Shown: positions 12,006 to 24,345 of the stretch, one piece after another
Position numbering within the stretch: the stretch's first letter is position 1
Layout: the number at the start of each line of letters is the position of its first letter
The notes under the pieces: model-generated
What the model was told of the DNA's origin: nothing
The model's input: only the letters and a program-made list of their open reading frames with translations
Databases searched by the model: none
Assembly: GCA_964036665.1 (NCBI GenBank)
Contig: OZ038528.1
Span: 4,036,501 to 4,100,500, forward strand
Source: Gordius sp. MW1
Taxonomy: Eukaryota; Nematomorpha; Gordioida; Gordea; Gordiidae
DNA: 64,000 bases
Reading direction: 5' to 3'
Position numbers and translations under genes: made by a program

Positions 12006-12560
12006 TCAAATCCTAAAATAAAACTTGATTAAATTGAAAATTGATAAATGGGTTAGATTAAAAAATAGGTTAAGAAGCGTATTAACAAGTAACGTACGAG
12101 TTGAAATTTAGTAACTGCTTCCCCTCCCTTACAGTTAGGCTCCGTCTTATTACGCGCTACAACATCAACACCGCCTTTTTTTTCTGTCCAAATACGCGAT
12201 TTACGTTTCATGGATACAATTTCTTTATTTATCCTTTTACTCTCTGAGTATGCTTGGAAAAATCGATTAGAAGAAAAAAAAATGTATTATATGAACAAAG
12301 ACATGATTTTGGGGAGTTTAATAATATGATGAAACATATTTTGAAGGATGATAAGCTTTTTTTAGATTATAATTGTTATTAATGTTTAAAATTGTCAAGT
12401 TTAGTAAATAAATATACATTTTATTCTCTATAATATGAACTTAATATATTGTTATTAATGTTTAGGATTGTCAAGTTTAGTAAATAACTATAATTAAGCT
12501 TATACTTCAAAATAATACACATAACATTTTTAATTGTATTAGTATATAATATAAAATCTG

Positions 12561-12830
12561 ATATATAAAATTCTCGTGAAACGGTGTGGGTTATTCAACT
12601 CCTCCGAAACGGCTGGACCGATTTGGATGGAAATTTCTGCGAATGATTGGTAGGTCTGAGCCTAGGTTTTTAACTATATTCCAAATCTCTAAGTCATAAG
12701 ACGGTCAAGTTAATTAGTTTTATACGTTTAATAAAATGTCAATCAAATGTAACCATGACGTACTGCGTATCTATCGTGTTCTTAGAAAATTAAAATAAAC
12801 AGTTGTTTAAATTTTGATTAAGTTTACTTT
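12561..12830 (+). mobile_element. Family B 5' terminus (element leading to Helitron copy 1)
   Basis: ATATATAAAATTCTCGTG is followed by ACTCCTCCGAAACGGCTGGA and a conserved ~270-bp segment. The same segment occurs at 25655-25898 and 26222-26504 (minus) and 29836-30120 (plus). It lies upstream of Helitron coding remnants on the same strand, as it does for copy 2. Confidence 0.65.
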
Positions 12831-12882
12831 TATGGTGGTTAAGGATAAAACTCTATAATACATCTATATATATAAAAAATTT

Positions 12883-12945
12883 ATTGACCTTGAGCCTTAT
12901 TAATTGTCACTGCGAATGCCAATCTAATTGGAAATTGAATAGTTC
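12883..12945 (-). pseudogene. Helitron helicase fragment
   Basis: On the minus strand this encodes the same LDWH.. / CNDN.. segment seen in both larger Helitron copies (matching 17420-17470 and 21540-21600). A family C relic (12950-13023) with a C-run and GGCTACGCC is fused directly to it. Confidence 0.6.
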
Positions 12946-13029
12946 AAAAAACATCATTTTACCCCTCCCTAAATTAATATTGCCCCCCCCCCCCTCAAAT
13001 TCCAATGGCGGCTACGCCTATGAATGTAC

Positions 13030-14095
13030 CATAAGTCTCTCCTTCTACTTCAACTGCATTTGCAATTGCAAGTCTTAACTTATTATTTATATAAATTTTT
13101 TTACTTATTTTAACCATTAAAAAAATTCTCTTTTAAATCATGCAAACCATCAAATGTAGGATCATTTTTAATGTAATTAAAAAAATTACTACAAATATAT
13201 ATATAAGCACATGAATAATCATGAAATTAAAATATAATTCAAATATACCCAGTAAATAATATATTTAAAGAGGAAGATTTCTCAAAAGATATCTTAAAAG
13301 AAAGATGTGCCTTTTGCCTAATAATAATGTAAGATAAAAAGACTGAATATCATCCAAAAAATGCAATTTTTATTTGTTGCTAAGGGGCTGAAAATCAACA
13401 AATACAAGCCTTTTTAACTCTTAAAATTTTTATCCCTTTGGACGCTTCGTGTTTGGGCACCTTTGGTAAACAGGTTTTAACCTATTTTTAGTAGTTAGAA
13501 AGACGTTCAGCACCTCTCTGAACATCCACACCCTTTTTATTATGTGATTATGCCAAAAATATTTTACATTGTTGGCGGTTTGGCAACTTTTGGAAGTTCC
13601 TCTCGATTTTAAAAATAGCTCATTTTTATTATTTTGTCCATTTCGTTTTTTATATTTTATGTATTTTGTTTATAATAAATCCCCCAAATATAAACTAAAA
13701 TCATTGTCCAATTCTATTATTTCATTTTATGCATAATTCAATTAATTTATTTATTTAAGCTGCGAGTAATATTTGGCTACATATAATTTAAAAAAAACCG
13801 CGATCAAAAGTATTCGCGATAAAATGGATCCGCGAAATTTCTTGGTTTTAATAATACGTTACATTTTCTTTATTTAATTTTACTACGCCAAAGAAAAATA
13901 ATAAATAATTAACGAGTGATAGCGAGGTAATATAATCTATCTGTGAAGGTAATAAAATAACGATCTATTTATATCATAGCGATATTAACAATCTATTTAT
14001 ATCATAGAGATATTAACACCACAGTTTATATTGCCGCAACTATTTTTTTACATATTCTAACTCCTTCCTCCCCTGAGCCCAATCGCACATAAAAT
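13030..14095. other. No gene seen
   Basis: AT-rich sequence with stops in all frames; possibly decayed 5' part of Helitron copy 1. Confidence 0.5.
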
Positions 14096-14420
14096 CCCTT
14101 ACAATTTTAAGAATCCTTCTCTCAAGTGGACTACTTGTAATCAACACACATAGAGCAAATGACCAACAACGCCAACAAGCACATCGAGCATTTAAATTGG
14201 CTTCATTCCTTCAACTAGCATTAAAGTATGAGCCTGATGTTGAATATTACGCCCATTCCAAAGTGGTCATTGGTACTATGGACAAGGTTTGTCCTCATTG
14301 TCTTGCACTTAAATATAAAAATGAGTCGGCCGGGATGTGTTGCGCATCACGAAAAGTTCGACTAACGGAGATTGAAACACCACCTGAACCTTTAACTGGA
14401 CAACAAATATTGACCTTGTG

Positions 14421-16119
14421 AAATCAACTGGAAAACGGGTAACAGATTCTGGTAGAGTTTTTTGTGGGGATCACGAATATGTTTTTCTTTTCTGCTATAT
14501 ACGAGAAGTTTTTGAAATAATTGGTCTCAAAGTTGTAAAAAAGGTCGTTTTTGACCCTTTTTGACGATGAATACTGCGAAGATGAATCGAGAAAGTTAAA
14601 AAGTTAAAGTTCTAAACGATATTACAATTCCATTTTAAAAATTAAAAAAAAAAAATTTTAATCTACCTGCAATAGTTTTAATTTTATGACGAAAATTCAA
14701 TTACCCCCTTGTTAAATTCCCCTCCCTTATATGCATACATAACACTATACCGCAAGTGCATGTGCGTAGTGTGAAAGAGCTAAATAGTAGGTCACTACTC
14801 TTACTACTACTACTACGCCTCTATCCATCAATCAAAATCTCAACACCTCCTCCCGCTTACTCCTTCTACTCTTGTTTAAAAACTAGATTTGATGCCATAT
14901 AAAGGCTTTTATTAAAAGATGTTTAAATTTTTCATTATACCCTTCGCAAAATTTAAATGAACCATGGGCGTAGGCAGGGAGGGCCCCCCCCCCCTAAATG
15001 ATTTTTTTTTAATTTTTCGATATAAAATTTAAAAAAAAAATGTGTTTTGCCCCCACTTAAATGCTTTAAATTTTTTTCGCTCCCCCCTAGTTTCATTTGC
15101 ACCCCCCTAATTTTAAAAGAAAAATGTAATTTTTTTTATTAATTTATAACTATAGGATTTTTTCCTGGCGACCTTTTTTTGCTCAGCCCCCCCCCCCCCC
15201 CCCCCCCCCCCATTATGAAAGCTGGCTACACCCATGAAATGAACTGCCATTTTTACTGCCATATATTACTGTTTTTAATTCAACTTTTAAAGAATAAATT
15301 TATAAACAATTTTTTTACTAATTTTCTTTTATTCAAATATTGCATACAAATGCACGAAAAATGACGTCACACTTGATCCTTGTAAAAATGATTAATCCCT
15401 GATTTTCGTTTGTGCGGTTTAAAATTAGGGGGGTGCAAATGAAACTAGGGGGGAGCGAAAAAAATTTATAGCTTTAAGTGGGGGCAAAACACAATTTTTT
15501 TTTAAATTTTATATCGAAAAATTAAAAAAAAATCATTTAGGGGGGGCCCTCCCTGCCTACGCCCATGGTTCATTTAAATTTTGCGAAGGGTATAATGAAA
15601 AATTTAAACATCTTTTAATAAAAGCCTTTATATGGCATCAAATCTAGTTTTTAAACAAGAGTAGAAGGAGTAAGCGGGAGGAGGTGTTGAGATTTTGATT
15701 GATGGATAGAGGCGTAGTAGTAGTAGTAGTAAGAGTAGTGTAGTGACCTACTATTTAGCTCTTTCACACTACGCACATGCACTTGCGGTATAGTGTTATG
15801 TATGCATATAAGGGGGGGGGGGAATTTAACAAGGGGGTAATTAAATTTTCGTCATAAAATTAAAACTATTGCAGGTAGATTAAATTTTTTTTTTTAAATT
15901 TTTAAAATGGAATTGTAATATCGTTTAGAACTTTAACTTTTTAACTTTCTCGATTCATCTTCGCAGTATTCATCGTCAAAAAGGGTCAAAAACGACCTTT
16001 TTTACAACTTTGAGACCAATTATTTCAAAAACTTCTCGTATATAGCAAAAAAGAAAAACATATTCGTGATCCCCATAAAAAACTCTACCAGAATCTGTTA
16101 CCCGTTTTTCAGTTGATTT
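14421..16119. repeat. Large palindrome: ~700-bp arms, ~300-bp spacer
   Basis: 14421-15117 is repeated in inverted orientation at 15418-16119 with few differences. The arms begin AAATCAACTGGAAAACGGGT and end in the middle of a family C element. The palindrome splits Helitron copy 1. A diverged single copy of the arm end lies at 61828-61990, so the arm end belongs to a dispersed repeat. It could be a foldback transposon or a local inverted duplication. Confidence 0.85.
14963..15236. mobile_element. Family C element with perfect 8-bp target duplication
   Basis: CATGGGCGTAGGCAG ... CTGGCTACACCCATG is flanked by AAATGAAC at 14955-14962 and 15237-15244. It contains G/C homopolymers including a ~26-base C run at 15186-15211. 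Its left half is repeated inverted at 15423-15574 as part of the palindrome. Confidence 0.85.
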
Positions 16120-17912
16120 TTTTTGTAGACTAGTGTCGGTACGGATCCTCATTCTAGCCTGTTCCTGAAGTCAATTCGGACATTCAATTCATGCTTCCAA
16201 ATGACATCGTTCGGATAGCTCAAAATAATGCTGCAAACTGTCACCCATTTAATTCAACGTTTAAAATAAAAAGCCAAGTTTTTCACAAAGTGGGTTCATT
16301 GCTGCCGATGCCAACCGAATCTTATAAATTTTTACAAATTAACTTTATGGGTGACGACGACCCTGAACGCGCACACGCTAATCGCGTGGATGCACGTTGC
16401 GGCTACAATAACCTCGATTCACCTTTTGCCAGGCTTATCGTCAGCGAGCTGGACCCTCTGTTAAATGAGCACAATGAATTACCTGCATTTAAGCTGCCAC
16501 TGAATATCCAAAGTAACCCAGAGGCAGTGTGCAACATAACAAAAGAATCGTTCATGGCCACAGTACACAGATGGTGTGAAGTTATCATCTGGGATGAATG
16601 TATTATGGCACACAAACATTCCCTTTAAGGCATTGGACAGGACATTGAAGGATATAAAAAATAACACGAACAATTTGGCGGCACTCTGTTACTCCTTTCA
16701 AGTGATTTCAGACAAACACTTCCAGTCATTCCACGTTCAACGTACGTTGATGAGATCAACGCTTGCTTGAAATCCGTCACCGTGGCGTGATGTTAAAAAA
16801 TTAGAACTGAAATTAAACATGCGCGCTCATATGCTTAAAGATCCATCCGCTGAAGCATTCTCAAAACAAGTGTTGGATATTGGTGATGGAAAAGTTGATT
16901 TCTATCAAAATACTAGATGCATAAAATTACCCTCGAATTTTTGCACAATCGTCGACTCGCAAAATACTCTCATCGACCACATATTTCCAGATCTATATAC
17001 ATGAAACAAAAATTTTGCCTGGATGTCTGATAGAGCAATATTGTCAGCAAAAAATATGGACGTCAATAGTTTAAATTCCAAGATACAACAGTTGTTGCCA
17101 GGTTACTTGGTGTCATACAAATCTGTCGATACAGTTTGCGATGTTAACGAAGCTGTAAATTATTTAATTGAGTTTTTATAATTCATTGGATTTTCAGGCA
17201 TGCCACCGCACCTTTTACAATTGAAGGTTGGATCTCTGGTAATTTTGCTTCGTTATTTAAACCCACCACTGCTGTGCAATGGCACACGATTATTCATTAA
17301 AAAATGTATGAAGAATCTTCTCGAAGTCACCATTCTGAATGGAAAGTTCCGAGGTGTAAATGTATTGCTGCCACGAATCCCTATAATTTCCACAGATGTG
17401 CCGATTAAATTAAACGTATTCAATTTCCAATTAGATTGGCATTTGCAATGACTCAATAAGGCTCAATGTCAACCGATGTCAATTTGTGGCTTAGATTTGT
17501 GCACATCATGCTTTTCCCACGGACAGCTATACGTGGCATGTTCTCGCGTGGGTAAACCATCCCGTTTGATTGTGTTGGCTAAAAATGGACTAACCAAAAA
17601 TATTGTACACTCCATCGCACTTAGAGTTTGATGATGAATTATTTTTTAATCGTCATAATTTGATGTATATATATATAGGTATCAAAAATGATTTAATAAA
17701 GTAAAAGGAATAAATAAATGATTAGGTATTGTCATTTTATAGGCCAACATTGTCACAACACAACGCTCTGAAAATTTCAAGGATCACTTTTTTATTGGTC
17801 AGTAGCTAGCAAACGGCCCAATAGCCTATAATTCTAATCTAGAAAAAAATTTGCTACACTTTGGCCAGTGGTCATTTTTTTTATTGGTCAGTAGCCAGAA
17901 GGATATAAGTAC

Positions 17913-19138
17913 CAGAGACCAGATTGCCCGGGCCGGGCAACTGTCTTAAATTTTTCCTTTCGGGCGGGCCCGGGCGGGCACGTTTTACTTTTCGGGCGGC
18001 CTGGGCGGGCACGCTTTGATAAGATTCGGGCAATTCGGGCATAAATAAATTATTGTAGGGCTAGGGTAGGGTGTGAATTTTTATATAAAATGGAATATTT
18101 TTGAAAATTTCTAGCTAGATTGAATTGCCTTACACAGCTTCACCTTTAACACTTCAGAGGTCGGGTGGGGTTATAATAATGACCCCAAGTCGTTTAAAAA
18201 TGCTGTGCAAAATGAATTCGTTTTCTATAATTATAGGCATAAAATTAAAACCACTTGATCAAATAGACAAATTAATATATTAACAAATTTTGACAAGTTT
18301 ATATTATAAAATATCTAAGTTATAGCTATTAGTTTGGGGTAATTAATACCCCAAATACCATCCGTGTTAACATTTTTGACCCAACCTCTGAAGTGTTAAC
18401 CAAACCACACTTATAGTAATATGAAAGATGCATATTTTTTATCCCTCCCGGACCGTGGGCTCAACACAACACAATTTGATTGATTCGAAATGCTATTTAA
18501 AATTCTATTTTTTTAGTGTGCTTTATTAAGAGGCGGGCATTCTTCTGATCTCTGTCTGTACCCTTTATTTAACCCTTGTTGAGAGTATCGCATTTTTAAT
18601 GAATTTGTTGAATATTTACTTTACTATTACTATTACTTTTACGTCCTTTCCTTTTTTTATTGCTAACTAACGAACGCATGTGCTGTGCATGTGCGTGCAC
18701 GTGCAGTCTAGACAAACATCCAATTCTCTTAAAAACGTTTTCTTATTCATTTTCATTCTACTAAATTTAATCGCTTCGCTATTATTTCCTTTTTCACATT
18801 TACTTTACAGTATTTATTCCATTCAATTTCAAGTAAGTCTCGTGGTATTTCAATTCAAAGTGTTCATTTGTGTGATATCCTGCATTTTTTTATTTTTTAA
18901 CATGTTTAATATTAAAAAGTGTAATACTTTTACTTGCGCTTCGGGCCGGGCCGGGCGGGCATTTCGGGCAGCTCTTGCGCTTCGGGCCGGGCCGGGCGGG
19001 CATTTCGGGGAGATCTTGCGCTTCGGGCCTGGCCGGGCGGACACTGAGAAGGGTTCGGGCGGGCCGGGCGGGCAATTTAATCATAAAATCAAACCGGGCC
19101 GGGTTCGGGCAAAAAAATTTAAACAAATCTGACCTCTG
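17913..19138. mobile_element. Non-autonomous hAT-type element, perfect 8-bp target duplication
   Basis: ATAAGTAC flanks both sides (17905-17912, 19139-19146). The ends are CAGAGACCAGATTGCCCG and, on the complement of the right, CAGAGGTCAGATTTG. GGGCCGGGCCGGGCGGGC minisatellite units lie inside both ends (17930-18060 and 18945-19110). Other family A copies show the empty site GGATATAAATACATAAGAGA. The open frames across the GC-rich right end are repeat artefacts; I see no transposase. Confidence 0.87.
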
Positions 19139-20279
19139 ATAAGTACATAAGAGACGAAAAAAAAGAAAAAAAAATCAAATCACAATTTGGTCAATGGTCA
19201 TTTTTTTTAATTGGTCAGTAGCCAGGACACGGTCAAAAAGGATATAAATACATAAGAGACGAAAAAAACGAAAAAAAATTTGATTCACAATTTGACCAAT
19301 GGTCATTTTTTTATTGGCCAGTAGCCAGGACACGGTCAAAAAGTCATATTATCAATGGTATTAACGAGACCAATATATTAATTTAAAAAAAATAAAATAA
19401 AAAAAATTTGCCCTCGCAGGGATTCGAACCCACCATTAGAGGCATAGGCTTTTGTAGGGAGGGGGGCACAGGGACCCATATCAGTAGAGGCATAGGTAAT
19501 TATAAATGTTAACCTAATATACCAAAAAAAAAATTTCGATTCACAATTTAGCCAATGGTTATTTTTTTATTGGTCAGTAGCCAGGACACGGCCAAAAAGT
19601 CATATTATTAATGGTATTAACAAGAACAATATATTAATTAAAAAATTTTTTTTGGCCTCTCCGGGTATCGAATCAGCAATTAAGAATTTACCCTCCCCGG
19701 GATTCGAATCACATCAGTAGAGGCATATGCCTTTGTAAGGGCACAGGGACCCATATCAGTAGAGGCATAGGCCCTTCTAGGGGGGGGGCATAGGATCATT
19801 ATCAATGTTAACCTAATATACCAATTCAAAACAAAAAAAAATTCAAAACACAATTTGGGCAGTGGTCATTTTTTTCATTGGTCAGTAGCCAGCGGACGGC
19901 CAAAACAAGGCCATTATATTAATTAAATTAAAAAAAAAATTTGTCCTCTCCTGGTATCGAACCAGCAAGTCAGAACGTTGGACGGACCGGGTATGGAACC
20001 AGTAATTAAGAATTTACCCTCTCCGGGATTCGAACCCACATAAGTAGAGGCATAAGCCTTTGTAAGGGCACAGGGACCCATATCAGTAGAGGCATATGCG
20101 CTTCTAGGGGAGGGCATAGGGTAATTATCAATGCTAACCTATTATATCAATTCAAAAACGAAAAAAAAAAATTCGAATCGCAATTGGCCAATGGTCATTT
20201 TTTTTATTGGTCAGTAGCCAGTGGAAGGCCAAAAAGTCATATTATCAATGGTATTAACAAGGGTAAAAAAAAATTTGTC

Positions 20280-20604
20280 TTCTCTGGGTATCGAATGTCA
20301 GAACGTTGGACGGACAGACGGATGGACGGATAACGGACAACAAAAAGCGAGCCCATAAATTGCATAGCAATTAACTAAAAAAAATAAAATTTGCCCTCTT
20401 CGGGTATGACCAGCAATTTAGAACGTTGGACAACGGACGGACGGACAACAAAAAGCGAGCCCATAAATTGCATAGCAATTAAACAATTAAAAATAATTTA
20501 CTCTCTCCGGGTATCGAACCAGCAATTTCGAACGTTGGACAACGGACGGACGGACAACGGACGGACGGACAACAAAAAGCGAACCCATAAATTGCATAGC
20601 AATT
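20280..20604 (+). repeat. Triplicated family A terminal module
   Basis: Units of ~92, 108 and 124 bp each hold a tRNA T-arm-like sequence, a GGACGGACGGAC tract and the terminal hairpin CATAAATTGCATAGCAATT. Confidence 0.75.
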
Positions 20605-21104
20605 AATAAATTTAAAATAGATTAAATAAATATATATATACTAACTGACCCGGCAAACGTTGTTTTTCTATATACATTATCTAGAAAATACTATAAGTGC
20701 CGTGCATGCTCATCGTTATGCCTCGATCATATAATGAGCAATTAAAATATAATTGTCCTATGGGAAATAATTAACGAACTTAATGTAGGAAGAATTAACA
20801 CACGTAGCCCGACCCCCTACCCTCAATTTGCCCTTCCTTAATTTTTACTATTGCTTAAATTGCATAGCAAATGTATGCTCCCATACGAATTTAGAAGAAC
20901 CTAATAAGGCCACACAAAGATAGCAAGTAGACAGGGGTTTAAGCTAAATAACAATGTAGAAACAATTTATGAGTGCAGCGTTTATAGTACGATGATGGTG
21001 GAATAATAGAGTTACCAATTTAGGATGTGTCGGCGTTGTTCGCAATAGCATCTCGTAAGTTAGCTGTACCCGGCCAAGCGTTGCTAAGGATAACGCCCAA
21101 ATAG

Positions 21105-21175
21105 CTAAATTATCATCTGGGATGAATGTACTATGGCACACAAACATTCACTTGAGGCATTGGACAGGACAGTTG
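21105..21175 (+). pseudogene. Helitron helicase scrap, opposite strand
   Basis: Encodes the Walker-B-region segment IIWDECTMAHKHSLEALDRT on the plus strand, opposite to the surrounding Helitron copy 2. The following codons diverge and stop. Confidence 0.6.
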
Positions 21176-21379
21176 GCAAAGCTCACGACATTGTAGTATG
21201 ACGTTGTCTTGACCGCGTCTAATCATTAAACGAAATGCATAAAATCCTTCGAGCTAACCTTCTTGTTTGTTACGGCTCCTGTAATAATGTGTATACCAAT
21301 TAATTGAAAATTAGTAATCCTGTTTTTAATAATGAATAAAGTACCTGTTAGGAGATCTCGTTTTTCAGCATCAATCTCT

Positions 21380-23020
21380 AAGTGCGATGGAGTATACAAT
21401 ATTTTTGGTTAGTCCATCTTTAGCTAAGCTAACACAAACAAACGGGATGGTTTACCCACGCGAGAACATGCCACGTATAGCAGCTGTCCGTAGAAAAAGC
21501 ATGATGTGCCCAAATCTAAGCCACAAATAGACATCGTTTGACCTTGAGCCTTATTGATTGTCATTGCGAATGCCAATCTAATTGGAAATTGAATACATTT
21601 GAATTTAATTGGCACATTTGTGGGAATCATAGGGATTCGTGGCAGCAATACATTTTCACCTCGGAACTTTCCATTCAGAATGGTGACTTCGAGAAGATTC
21701 TTCATACATTTTTTAATGAATCGTTTGCCATTGCACAGTAGTGGTGGGTTTAAATAACGAAGAAAATTACCAGAGATCCAACCTTCAATTGTAAAAGGTG
21801 CGGTGGCATGCCTGAAAAATCCAATGAATTATAAAAACTCAATTAAATAATTTACAGCTTCGTTACCATCGCAAACTGTATCGACAGATGTGTATGACAC
21901 CAAGTAACCTGGCAACAACTGTTGTATCTTGGAATTTAAACTATTGACGTTCATATTTTTTGCTGACAATATTGCTCTATCGGACATCCAGGCAAAATTT
22001 TTGTTTCATGTATATAGATCTGGAAATATGTGGTCGATGAGAGTATTTTGCGAGTCGACGATTGTGCAAAAATTCGAGGGTAATTTTATGCACTAGTATT
22101 TTGATACAAATCAACTTTGCCATCAATAATATCCAACACTTGTTTTGAGAATGCTTCAGCGGATGGATCTTTAAGCATATGAGCGCGCATGTTTAATTTC
22201 AGTTCTAATTTTTTAACATTACGCCACAGTGACGGATTTTAAGCAAGCGTTGATCTCATCAACGTACGTTGAACGTGGAATGACTGGAAGTGTTTGTCTG
22301 AAATCACTTGAAAGGAGTAACAGAGTGCCGCCAAATTGTTTGTGTTATTTTTTATATCCTTCAATGTCCTGTCCAATGCCTTAAAGGGAATGTTTGTGTG
22401 CCATAATCATTCATTCCAGATGATAACTTCACACCATCTGTGTACTGTGGCCATGAACGATTCTTTTGTTATGTTGCGCACTGCCTCTGGGTTACTTTAG
22501 ATATTCAGTGGCAGCTTAAATGCAGGTAATTCATTGTGCTCATTCAACAGAGCGTCCAGCTCGCTGACGATGCGCCTGGCAAAAGGTGAATCGAGGTTGT
22601 TGTAGCCGCAACGTGCATCCACGCGATTAGCGAACGCGCGTTCGGAGTCGTCACCACCCATAAAGTAAATTTGTAAAAATTTATAAGATTCGTTTGGCAT
22701 CGGCAGCAATGAACCCACTTTGTGAAAAACCTGGCCTTTTATTTTAAACGTTGAATTAAATGGGTGACCGTTTGCAGCATTATTTGAGCTATTTCTGTTG
22801 CTCCGAACGATGTCATTTGGAAGCATGAATCGAATGTCCGAATTGACTTCAGGAAAAGGCTAGAATGAGGATCCGTACCGATAAGTAAAGGTTCAGGTGG
22901 TGTTTCAATCTCCGTTAGTCGAACTTTTCGTGATGCGCAACACATCCCGGCCGACTAATTTTTATATTTAAGTGCAAGACAATGAGGACAAACTTTGTCC
23001 ATAGTACCAATGACCACTCG
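21380..23020 (-). pseudogene. Helitron Rep-helicase pseudogene, copy 2
   Basis: Same motif order as copy 1, uninterrupted by the palindrome: CPHCLAL..MCCASRKVRL (about 22910-22990), FKIKGQVFHKVGSLLP (about 22690-22750), FMGGDD, LPAFK joined to LPLNI (about 22500), IIW.E, then helicase C-terminal motifs AFAMTINKAQGQTMSICGLD and YVACSRVGKPSR (21430-21570). The junction that removes the HUH core and Walker A is the same as in copy 1. There are several frameshifts and stops. Confidence 0.85.
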
Positions 23021-23361
23021 TCTGTTCTTTGTGTTCTTTTTTTCATGACTGCATTTTGTTTTGTTTGACGACCCAAATTGTTCTTTTAGCGTTTAGCTGG
23101 CATTGTTACCTATATAAATAGGGTATTATTTAAATGCATAGTGAAAAATTCGATAATGCTCAGTAATTTGTGCTCAGCTTTCAATTCAATTTGCTCAGAT
23201 TTTTGATTAAAAATGTTCATTTTTTTCAACGCTCAGATTTTAATTAGAAAGTGCTCAGTTTTATTATAAAAAAATGTTAAGTAATTTTTCAAAAAATTAT
23301 CGGTTTTTTCTAGAAAAATGTTAATGCGTTAAAATGTTAAATGTTTTAAAGGCCTTATAGG

Positions 23362-23534
23362 CATGGGCGTAGCCAGGTTTTAGATTAGGGGGGGGGCAAA
23401 ATACTTTTTAAGTGCAATGGGGGGAGGGGGGCAAAACATAAAATTTTAATTTTTAAGGGTTTTATATGTAAATTTTTTTTGTCATTGGGTGGGAGCCGGC
23501 CCCCTGCCCCCCCCCCCTTCTGGCTACGCTCATG
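23362..23534. mobile_element. Family C element
   Basis: CATGGGCGTAGCCAG ... CTGGCTACGCTCATG with G- and C-runs. The flanks CTTATAGG and CTTATAGA agree at 7 of 8 bases. Confidence 0.8.
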
Positions 23535-23814
23535 CTTATAGACTTGTTTTAAAAAATTATTGGGCTGTGGAAACCCTAGAGCTCTTATAATCGTAAGTTA
23601 TTACTCTAAATTTATATTTTATTTTTCAAATAATCCTAGTTGTAAATTACCAGAAAAAAATCTAATGCATTTTATATTTATTAAAAAAATTATCGAAATA
23701 AATATTGTATGGACCAAATTCTGGTCGTAGTTGATTTACTAAGCCTAATATGACCGCTCCTCTTAAACTTATTTCATTTTGTCAATTTAAGGAAAATTTA
23801 GCCACCTGGTAAGG

Positions 23815-24345
23815 TTAAAATGTGACAAGGTAGCCATTTTTTGTTGCAGCACACCAGATATTATAGCCGAAACGAAAAGGCTTGCCTTAATAAATTGTTT
23901 TGCATTGTGGTCCCGAAATAAGGAACCATACACTCATCCATGGATATGTGAGAAGAGCTACGATGTTTAAAGTTGCTTTTGAACTTTTCATTTAAAAGAT
24001 CCATATGATCTCGAACTTTGAAAAAAGTGTCAACCCTTACCAATTTGCTGTTGTCGGCCAAATGTAAATATTTAGTTATTTCTTGGAAGCGATTTTACGC
24101 ATTTCACTAGATACCATTATGTTAAAACAGTCAGGTCAGAGCTCCCAAAATATTTTAATATACTTAGGAAACAAGTGCCAGTTAAAAAAGAATTGAGTTT
24201 AGACTTTAAATTCATTAACAGTTAAATTTACTCATATTCACCACATACAAAATAACATCATTTGAAAGAAATTGTTTCAAGTAATCTTCAGGATTTTCCA
24301 AGTGGATGGGGTCAAAGGTTAAATTAATCATATAATTTTTACCTC
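23815..24345 (-). pseudogene. piggyBac-like transposase fragment
   Basis: On the minus strand, in shifting frames: FDPIHLENPEDYLKQF, RFQEITKYLHLADNSKLVR, FKVRDHMDLLNEKF, SMDECMVPYFG, NAKQFIKAKPFRFGYN and IWCAATKNGYLVT. The S.DE.MVP.FG / KP.RFGYK..W pattern is the piggyBac DDE transposase signature containing one catalytic Asp. At least three frameshifts are present and both ends are missing. Confidence 0.85.

Larger units (their letters stand above)
14100..17631 (+). pseudogene. Helitron Rep-helicase pseudogene, copy 1
   Basis: The N-terminal part has the Helitron zinc-finger-like pattern CPHCLALKYKNE...MCCASRKVRL (14290-14380), then GQVFHKVGSLLP-like and FMGDDD motifs (16260-16360). It then jumps from LPAFK to LPLNIQSNPEAVCNITK and Walker-B-like IIWDE (16475-16600). 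Pif1-type helicase C-terminal motifs follow in broken frames, ending VACSRVGKPSR (17540-17580). The HUH Rep nuclease core and helicase Walker A are absent, and there are several frameshifts. A palindrome interrupts the N-terminal part at 14421-16119. Copy 2 lacks the palindrome but shares the deletion junction. Family class is confident from these motifs; function is lost. Confidence 0.85.
17755..20604 (+). mobile_element. Family A element with hAT insertion and triplicated 3' end
   Basis: Core monomers (17785-17905), a hAT-type insert (17913-19138), more monomers and tRNA-like modules (GGGATTCGAACCC near 19420 and 20026) lead to three successive end modules. Each has a GGTAT(C)GAACCAGCAA-like T-arm, a GGACGGAC tract and GCCCATAAATTGCATAGCAA, ending at 20372, 20480 and 20604. 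Confidence 0.75.

Noticed and set aside
15179..15364. Open frame starting with a proline run
   Set aside because: The proline run is the C homopolymer of a family C element at the palindrome centre.
18680..19132. 150-codon open frame and minus-strand Ala/Pro/Arg-rich frames
   Set aside because: They run into the GGGCCGGGC minisatellite at the right end of the hAT-type element and have no transposase motif.
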